Positions 54,071-61,600 of a DNA stretch of 64,000 nucleotides are shown here, in pieces. Source of the stretch: Planctomycetota bacterium (lineage in GTDB: Bacteria; Planctomycetota; Planctomycetia; Isosphaerales; Isosphaeraceae); contig JAJYWB010000025.1 of NCBI GenBank assembly GCA_021791715.1, positions 1 to 64,000 on the forward strand, written 5' to 3'. The notes beneath the pieces are model-generated. The model had not been told where the DNA came from, searched no databases, and saw nothing but the letters and a program-made list of their open reading frames with translations. Every line of letters starts with the position of its first letter. The first letter of the stretch is position 1. The position numbers and the translations under genes are program-made.

Positions 54071-55597
54071 ATGGGCGTGACATTGGGTATCGATATCGGA
54101 ACTTCGGGAACGAAGACGCTGGCGATCGACGAGCGCGGCGGAATCGTCGCGAACGCCTCGGCCGAATATCCTTGCGCGCATCCTCGTCCCGGCTGGTCCG
54201 AGCAGGATCCCGAGCTCTGGTGGAAAGCGACGATCGAGACGGTTCAAAAGGTTCTTTCGGCCGGAACGTTCAAGCCCGCCGACGTGAAGGGAATCGGCCT
54301 GAGCGGGCAAATGCACGGATCGGTCTTTTTGAACGCGTCGGGCGAAGTGATTCGTCCCGCGCTCCTTTGGAACGACCAGCGTACCGCGGCCGAGTGCGAC
54401 GAGATCGAGCGACTCGCAGGGGGCCGAGAGGCTCTCATTCGGATGGTCGCGAACCCCGCACTCACCGGATTCACCGCTCCCAAAATCCTTTGGCTGCGTA
54501 ATCATGAACCGGCGCTTTATGAACAACTGAAGCAAGTACTTTTGCCGAAAGATTATATTCGTTATCGTTTAACCGGCGCGTACGCGACCGAGGTGAGCGA
54601 CGCCTCGGGAACGCTGTTGCTCGACGTGGCGCGGCGCAAGTGGAGCGGCGAACTGCTCAAAAAGCTCGATCTCGACGCCTCGCTTTTGCCGGCGTGTTAC
54701 GAGAGTCCCGAGGTATCGGCGCAGGTGAGCGATCTCGGCGCGAAGGCGACGGGGCTCTTGCGCGGAACCCCCGTCGTCGGCGGAGGGGGCGATCAACCCG
54801 CGGGTGCGATCGGCAACGGGATCGTTCGCGCCGGGGTCGTCTCGGCGACGATGGGAACTTCCGGGGTCGTCTTCGCGCACGCCGAAGAGCCCGGTTTCGA
54901 CCCGCTCGGCAGGCTTCAGCGCGGCTGTCACGCGGTTCCAGGGGCGTGGCACGTGATGGGAGTCGTTCTCGCGGCGGGGGGATCGTTGCAGTGGTATCGC
55001 AACCGGTTCGGCGAGCACGAGGTTGAGGAGGCTCGCAAACGGAACGTCGATCCGTATTTCCTCCTCACCGAACTTGCGGAACAAGCCGAGCCGGGATCGG
55101 AGGGACTGTTCTTTTTGCCGTACCTCACGGGTGAACGTACTCCTCATTTCGACCCCCACGCCAGAGGGGGCTGGATCGGCTTGACGGTTCGCCACGGGCG
55201 AACGCATCTGATTCGTTCGATTCTCGAAGGCGCCGCTTACGCGATGCGCGACAGCCTGGAACTGATCCGTGAGATGGGCGTTTCAATTCAAGAGATCAGA
55301 CTTTCAGGAGGGGGATCGCGGAACCCGCTTTGGAAGCGGATTCAGGCCGATATTTACGGGCAAGACGTGGCGACGGTCAATTCAAGCGAGGGGCCGGCGT
55401 TCGGCGTCGCGTTATTGGCGCAGGTCGGCGCGGGAACGTTCGCAACCGTTCCCGAGGCGTGCGACGCGACGATCGCGACGGTCGAACGTACGCCGGCAAA
55501 CGCCGAATTGAAGCCGCTTTACGATAAATCTTACGCGATTTATCGCCGGTTATACCAATCGCTAAAATCGAGCTTTCAAGCAATTGATCAATTATGA
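54071..55597 (+). CDS. xylB: Xylulokinase
   Basis: 508 residues of the FGGY carbohydrate-kinase family; it phosphorylates D-xylulose for the pentose phosphate pathway. Key pieces: N-terminal phosphate loop GIDIGTSGTKTLAID, GLSGQMHGSV, LLWNDQRTAAECDEI (catalytic Asp), LLPKDYIRYRLTG, VVGGGGDQPAGAIGNG and LSGGGSRNPLWKRIQADIYG. QMHG and WNDQR are the xylulokinase-type versions and set it apart from glycerol and gluconate kinases. Length is typical. No xylose isomerase gene is in the window, but the uronate-isomerase-like and TIM-barrel genes suggest sugar-acid or pentose use. Confidence 0.95.
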   Translation: MGVTLGIDIGTSGTKTLAIDERGGIVANASAEYPCAHPRPGWSEQDPELWWKATIETVQKVLSAGTFKPADVKGIGLSGQMHGSVFLNASGEVIRPALLWNDQRTAAECDEIERLAGGREALIRMVANPALTGFTAPKILWLRNHEPALYEQLKQVLLPKDYIRYRLTGAYATEVSDASGTLLLDVARRKWSGELLKKLDLDASLLPACYESPEVSAQVSDLGAKATGLLRGTPVVGGGGDQPAGAIGNGIVRAGVVSATMGTSGVVFAHAEEPGFDPLGRLQRGCHAVPGAWHVMGVVLAAGGSLQWYRNRFGEHEVEEARKRNVDPYFLLTELAEQAEPGSEGLFFLPYLTGERTPHFDPHARGGWIGLTVRHGRTHLIRSILEGAAYAMRDSLELIREMGVSIQEIRLSGGGSRNPLWKRIQADIYGQDVATVNSSEGPAFGVALLAQVGAGTFATVPEACDATIATVERTPANAELKPLYDKSYAIYRRLYQSLKSSFQAIDQL

Positions 55598-55734
55598 ATT
55601 GATTGACGCGACCGATCGACGCGATCGCCGAACGACGGCCGCACTGACGGCTGTCGAGATTCTCGCTCGAAATCGATATGCACAAGTCACCGAGTGCGAA
55701 AGCGATGTTTGTTTTGATCGGTTCAAAAACGTTT

Positions 55735-55778
55735 AAGGCCGGCGAATCCGCTTGTTAAGAGGGATTACCACCGGCCTT
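55735..55778 (-). terminator. Terminator hairpin downstream of the Pro/Ala-rich gene
   Basis: AAGGCCGG / CCGGCCTT (8 bp) with an inner AATCC / GGATT pair. On the minus strand the stem is followed, after AAACG, by five T. It is 26 bp after the stop of the minus-strand gene and may also stop readthrough from xylB. Confidence 0.55.
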
Positions 55779-55804
55779 GAAACGCTGTTTCCGAGCTTTT
55801 CCAA

Positions 55805-56239
55805 TTACTTGGAAGGAGCTTGCGGGGTCGACTTGGCGGGAACCTGCGCCGTCGGAAGCGTCTTGGCGGGAGCTTGCGCGGCGGGGGTCACCTTGGCGGG
55901 CGCCTGAGCCGTCGGCATCGCCTTGGCGGGCGCTTGCGGAGCGGGAGTTACCTTCGAAGGAGCTTGCGGAACGGGAGTTACCTTCGAAGGAGCTTGCGGA
56001 GCGGGAGTTACCTTCGAAGGAGCTTGCGGAGCGGGAGTTACCTTTGAAGGAGCGGGCAACGTCTTGCTCGGCGCTTGCGGAGTCGGAGCGGCCTTGCCGG
56101 GCGCCGGCAAAGTCTTGGCGGGCGATTGCGCCGTCGGCATCGTCTTGGCGGGAGTTTGGGGAGTCTGGGCCTGGGCCAGCGTCGTCAAGCCGCTGACCAA
56201 GCTCGTGGCGACAACCCAACCCAATACGCGGCTGGTCAT
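55805..56239 (-). CDS. Secreted Pro/Ala/Lys-rich repeat protein
   Basis: 144 residues. A signal peptide (MTSRVLGWVVATSLVSGLTT, cleavage near AQAQ) precedes a low-complexity chain of ~10-residue units of the type (A/V)PQAPSKVTPA and AQ(A/S)PAKTLP. Four units in the centre are nearly identical at DNA level (30-bp period, about 55930-56050). The composition (Pro, Ala, Lys, Thr) suggests an extended, basic, wall-associated or spacer protein. The ATG at 56239 has GAGGAGA upstream and starts the signal peptide. A hairpin terminator follows. No known family; it may vary in repeat number between strains. Confidence 0.75.
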   Translation of the reverse strand: MTSRVLGWVVATSLVSGLTTLAQAQTPQTPAKTMPTAQSPAKTLPAPGKAAPTPQAPSKTLPAPSKVTPAPQAPSKVTPAPQAPSKVTPVPQAPSKVTPAPQAPAKAMPTAQAPAKVTPAAQAPAKTLPTAQVPAKSTPQAPSK

Positions 56240-56902
56240 GAAGAATTCTCCTCGAATTGGATCGATCAAATACCACATTCGTCGGTCATTACCGGACACT
56301 CGCCGGCTCTACCTGTGGCTCACTCTAGTATAACCGATCAATTCCGGGGATCTCTGGGCATTTTGGGAATTTTCCAGAGAATAAAACGATTTTAACGATT
56401 ATGCGGGCGCGATCAGGATCTTTGTGTCGCTCACTGCAAGGCGAACCTAAAAATCGTTATCTTTCCCAGGCTGATCAAATTACGGAGTTTGCCGGCCCGC
56501 ATACGATTTGGGCGACAGTTGAGCTTATCATGCGAAACGAGGTCGGTCCAGAAAACAGAATACGGCGATCGTTTCCCTTTTGAGAGGGGTTAATCGCTTG
56601 AGGTTTTGGAAGGTTTAAGATGATCGATCACGCTCGACGTATTCGATCGGACCAGATTCCTTAGAAACGATCGAGTGGAGCCGAAAACGCTCGATCAGGG
56701 TCGCGGATCGAGTCGAATTTTAGAGTCTTAGTCAGTATCTTCTGCGCGCCGTGCGCGCATCTTTTGAGCGAATGGACGTGGAGATTCTATTAACCCGACT
56801 CTCAAGCGAGGGGCCGATCAAATAATCAATCGAAAGTTTTCACAATATTATCAGAAGACCCTCGCTCGCGCGTCGGGTTGGTATGATTGCGTCTCCGCCG
56901 CG
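56240..56902. other. Intergenic region between nadB and the Pro/Ala-rich gene
   Basis: About 660 bp. It must hold the promoter of the Pro/Ala-rich gene and the 3' end of the nadB transcript. Short frames on both strands (for example 56401-56583) have no ribosome binding site or recognisable product. Nothing else seen. Confidence 0.5.
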
Positions 56903-58588
56903 TTAGGAACAGCCTTGTGGTTTGATCATTGTGATATGTCGTTGAAACGCGGCGTCGGCTCGCGGGTGATCGCTCCTCCAGTGGACCCCGCGCGATTCGC
57001 GGCGAAGAGTCGCGGCTTCGATCATCAAACGAGCTACCGTGAGCATATTTTGAAGAGTCCAGCCCGAGGGGGTGTCGAAAACCTGTCCGTGTACGTAACC
57101 GCTCCAATAATCGACGAGCCTAGCGGCCTCGGCGAGGCCTGCGGAGTCGCGGCTGATGCCGACCGATCGACCCATCAGGGCGCGGAGCGAATCGCGCACG
57201 TCGGCGAGGTCGAGCGTTTCTCCCGCTTGCGAACGAACCGCGTGACGAACGGGAGGCACGTCGAATCGTCGCTCGTGATCGCGCGAGAGGCGTTGTGCGA
57301 TATCCTCGGCGGCGCGCGCCCCGTGGACGAGCCCTTCGAGCAAACTGTTCGACGCGAGCCGATTGGCGCCGTGCAACCCCGAACTCGTCGATTCTCCCGC
57401 GGCCCAAAGGCCGGGGAGGGTCGTACGAGCGTGCGAATCAATCGTCACCCCGCCGATCATATAATGAGCTCCCGGGCGGACGGGGATCGGGTCGCGGGTG
57501 ATGTCGAGATCGAACCCGCGACAAAGCCGATCGATTCCGGGAAAACGCTCGCGCACGCCGGCCGCGTCGAGGTGGGAAAGATCCAAATACACGCACGGAT
57601 GACGTGTCTTTGCCATTTGATCGGTGATCGCGCGCGAGACTTCGTCGCGAGGAGCGAGTTCGGCGAACGGATGACGTTCGGGCATGAAACGAAATCCGTC
57701 GCGATCGCGAAGATACGCCCCCTCGCCGCGGAGCGCCTCGGTCAATAAATGACGAGAAGATCCCGCGATATAAAGAACCGTCGGATGAAACTGCATGAAT
57801 TCCATATCGCGCAGCTCGACCCCGGCGCGAAACGCGATCGCGTGTCCGTCCCCCGTGGCGATCGGCGGATTGGTCGATTCGCGATAAAGCTGCCCCGCGC
57901 CCCCGGTCGCCAAAACCGTCGCTCGAGCCCAGATCAAACACGCCCCGCGGCGGCGATCCCACACGAGCGCGCCGCGACACGCCCCCTCATGCGTTAATAA
58001 ATCAATTGTGAAACTGTTTTGCCATATTCGAATGTTTGAGCGTGATTGCGCCCTGGCGACGACGGCGCGCATGATCTCGCGCCCCGTCGCGTCTCCCATC
58101 GCGTGGAGGATCCTCGGGTGCGAATGCCCCCCCTCGCGCGTCAACGCCACATGACCGTCGACCTGATCAAAATGCGTTCCCCACGCGATCAATTCGGCGA
58201 TCCGTGAGGGCGCCTCGCGAACCACGTCGGCGACGACCGCGGGATCGCACAAACCCTTCCCGGCGGCGAGCGTATCGGCGATGTGTTCCTCAAAATGATC
58301 CTCGGGATCGATAACCCCAGCGATCCCCCCCTGCGCATAGACGCTGTTGCTTTCGCGGATCTCGTCCTTCGTCACCACCAAAACGCGATAACGCTCGGGA
58401 ATCCCGAGCGCGACACGCAAACCCGCCAAGCCCCCGCCGATCACCAAAACATCGCAAAAATGATGCGGATGATCGATCGGATCAAACGGAATCAGATACC
58501 GCGAAGGCGCATCGATCGAATCCGACAAAATCGGCGGCTCAATGATCGACGAAACTTCATTCCGCTCATGTACTTCAATTGCTTGCAT
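56903..58588 (-). CDS. nadB: L-aspartate oxidase
   Basis: 561 residues. The flavoenzyme oxidises L-aspartate to iminoaspartate, the first step of de novo NAD synthesis. FAD-binding VLVIGGGLAGLRVAL (near 48-62), then NSVYAQGGIAG, TREGGHSHPRILHA, VLATGGAGQLY, MEFMQFHPTVLY, RPGAHYMIGGVTID and GLWAAGESTSSGLHGANRLASNSLLEGLVHGARAA are all standard for NadB of the succinate dehydrogenase/fumarate reductase flavoprotein family. The C-terminal helical domain is present. The partner NadA is not in the window. It starts 16 bp after the large Asn/Gln-rich protein and is likely co-transcribed with it. Confidence 0.95.
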   Translation of the reverse strand: MQAIEVHERNEVSSIIEPPILSDSIDAPSRYLIPFDPIDHPHHFCDVLVIGGGLAGLRVALGIPERYRVLVVTKDEIRESNSVYAQGGIAGVIDPEDHFEEHIADTLAAGKGLCDPAVVADVVREAPSRIAELIAWGTHFDQVDGHVALTREGGHSHPRILHAMGDATGREIMRAVVARAQSRSNIRIWQNSFTIDLLTHEGACRGALVWDRRRGACLIWARATVLATGGAGQLYRESTNPPIATGDGHAIAFRAGVELRDMEFMQFHPTVLYIAGSSRHLLTEALRGEGAYLRDRDGFRFMPERHPFAELAPRDEVSRAITDQMAKTRHPCVYLDLSHLDAAGVRERFPGIDRLCRGFDLDITRDPIPVRPGAHYMIGGVTIDSHARTTLPGLWAAGESTSSGLHGANRLASNSLLEGLVHGARAAEDIAQRLSRDHERRFDVPPVRHAVRSQAGETLDLADVRDSLRALMGRSVGISRDSAGLAEAARLVDYWSGYVHGQVFDTPSGWTLQNMLTVARLMIEAATLRRESRGVHWRSDHPRADAAFQRHITMIKPQGCS

Positions 58589-58604
58589 ATCAATCCGACG
58601 CGCT

Positions 58605-61600
58605 TTATCGCGATCCTCCCGGGGGCCGAGCCGGCGCGGAGGGAGAAGATCCAGCCGAAAGACTGCTCTTGTAAAGCTCGAAACCCGATCGAAGCTCGGC
58701 GGGCGGAAGCATCGCGGCGCCCTCGGCGTTGCCCCGAATATCGTCCTGCGCCACCGACCCCGCTCCCCGCTCGCTCCGTGAACTAACCCGAGTACCGGGC
58801 TTCAATCCCGGAACCTTGCGATTGGGATTAATCTTCGCGCTTTGATTCGGCTTAACATTCAGCTCTCGACCCCCCTCGACCGCGGGACGAATCTTGTTCT
58901 TAAGCTTCGTAACAAATTGCTCCATCTGTGATTTCGACATCCCCATCTCTTTTTCTAAATCGGGAGTCACTTTGTTTTCTTTGAGCAGATCCTCGATCTT
59001 CCGCAAAGCGAGCGCCGCTCGATTCGCGTCGGCCTGCTCGGGAGCGACCGTATCCCCCGACTTGTTCGGCGCCTCGTGATCAATATGAGGAAGCGGCTTC
59101 GACGTATCCTCGGCCAATTTTTGGTTCGCCGCCTCGCCGTTACCGTTTCCCAACCCTCCGTTAGGCGTTTTGCCTGCGGGACCCGATCGGATCGAGCTCG
59201 ACCCGCTCGAATTCCCCGCCTTCGAACTCGGCGCTCCCCCCGACTTATTGGCGGAACTCGATTCGCCCGAGCCCGGTTTGCTCCCGCCCGATTGCTCTTG
59301 AGCCCCTTGCTTATCCCCGCTCGATTCCTCGGATCCCTCTTTTCCACCGCTCGACGCCGAAGTTCCCGGCTTGCTACCGCCTGATTGTTGAGAGCCCTGA
59401 TTGCCGTCGTCCGATTGCTGAGCGCCGGGCTTGGCTTGATCCTGATTCGCCGATTGCGACGATCGAGCCGATGCATCATTCCCCTGAGTCGAATCGGAAC
59501 CTTTCGTATTCGACTCGCTCGGCTTCGACTTTTGCGAATTCATCGCATCGGGGTTATTGGTCGCGGGCTTCGTCGACCCCGATTCCGCCTGATTCAAACC
59601 CGACGCCTTCGAACCCCGATTCGCTTGGGATTCAGACGCCGTACCGTTTGGATTCGATCCCGATTTTGACCCCGAGGATTGAGATTGCGTGGAAGACGAA
59701 GACGAATTCCCCTTACCGCCCGAGCCTTGCCCCTGCCCGCCCGATTTCATTCCCGTTCCATTGCATGTCGCGCAGCCCGCTCCGTTGCAGTTGGGACAAG
59801 GAGCGTCCGAGGCCGAAGAAGGCGAAGAACTGTTCGAGCTCGAATGAGGCTGATTCGGCGAATGTGTGGAATTCTTTTGCGCGTTTGATTGAGAATTCGA
59901 CGAATTCGGCGAACTTTGTCGGTTCGATTGCCGGGGTTGAGCGTTCTTCGATCCCGAGGAATTCGAAGGACTCCCCGAATTCGATTTCGACTGAGTCTGC
60001 GATTGCGATTGCTTCTGGGACTGCGCTTGCGATTGCGATCCTTGCGGGCTTTGAGAGTTAGATTGCTGATTTTGTATATCTTGATTTTGTGACTGCTGGT
60101 TTTGAGAATTCTTTGGATTCGTCTGAGACGCCTGATTCTTGGATTGATTCGGCGAACCCTGAGATTGAGGATTCGACGAATTCGGAGCGTTCGGCTTAGC
60201 GTTCGGCTGAGACTGCGAATTGTTCATATCCTGATTCTGATTGTTGTTGCTCTGTTGGTTTTGATTTTGATTTTGATTTTGCGCGTTCGATGTTTGCGGA
60301 TTTGTTTGTTCCGCGGCGTTCTCCGGATTCTTGGATTGATTCGGCGAACCCTGAGATTGAGGATTCGACGAATTCGGAGCGTTCGGCTGAGACTGCGGAT
60401 TGTTCATATCCTGATTCTGATTCTGATTCGGATTGTTTTGGCTCCGTCGGTTCTGATTTTGCGCGTTCGATGTTTGCGGATTTGTTTGATCCGCGGCGTT
60501 CTCCGGATTCTTGGGTTCATTCGGCGAACCCTGAGATTGAGGATTCGACGAATTCGGAGCGTTCGGCTGAGCGTTCGGCTGAGACTGCGGATTGTTCATA
60601 TCCTGATTCTGATTGTTTTGATTTTGAGCGATCTTTGAATTCGACGACGCGTTCTTGTTCAAATCCTGTGATTTGCGATCGCCGGACGCCGACTTCGACG
60701 ACGCTTCTTGGTTCTTTTGATCTCCCGAGCCATTCTTCGCCGAAGCTTGCTGATTCTTTTGATCGTTAGCCCCGGGCTTATGGTTCGAGCCCGCCGATTG
60801 CTGATCGCCCGAGCCGTTCTTCGCCGATGCTTGCTGATTCTTTTGATCATTGGCCCCGGGCTTCTGGTTCGAGCCGCCCGATTGCTGATCGCCTGAGCCG
60901 TTCTTCATCGAAGCTTGCTGATTCTTCTGATCGCCGGCCCCGGGCTTCTGGTTCGAGCCGCCCGCTTGCTGATCTCCCGAGCCGTTCTTCATCGAAGCTT
61001 GCTGATTCTTTTGATCGCCGGCTCCAGGCTTCTGGTTCGACCCGCCGGCTTGCTGATCCCCTGCTCCGTTCTTCATCGAAGCTTGCTGATTCTTCTGATC
61101 GCCGGCCCCGGGCTTCTGATTCGACCCGCCGGCTTGCTGATCCCCCGCTCCGTTCTTCGACGAAGCTTGCTGATTCTTTTGATCGTTAGCCCCGGGCTTA
61201 TGATTAGAACCCCCCGATTGCTGATCCCCTGCTCCGTTCTTCATCGAAGCTTGCTGATTCTTCTGATCGCCGGCCCCGGGCTTCTGATTCGACCCGCCGG
61301 CTTGCTGTTCGCCAGAGCCGTTCTTCGCCGAAGCTTGCTGATTCTTTTGATCGCCGGCCCCGGGCTTTTGATTCGATCCGCCGGCTTGCTGTTCGCCAGA
61401 GCCGTTCTTCGCCGAAGCTTGCTGATTCTTTTGATCGTTAGCCCCGGGCTTCTGATTAGAATCCCCCGATTGCTGATCCCCCGCCCCGTTCTTCATCGAA
61501 GCTTGCTGATTCTTTTGATCGTTAGCCCCGGGCTTCTGGTTCGAGCCCGCCGATTGCTGTTCGCCAGAGCCGTTCTTCATCGAAGCTTGCTGATCCTTTT

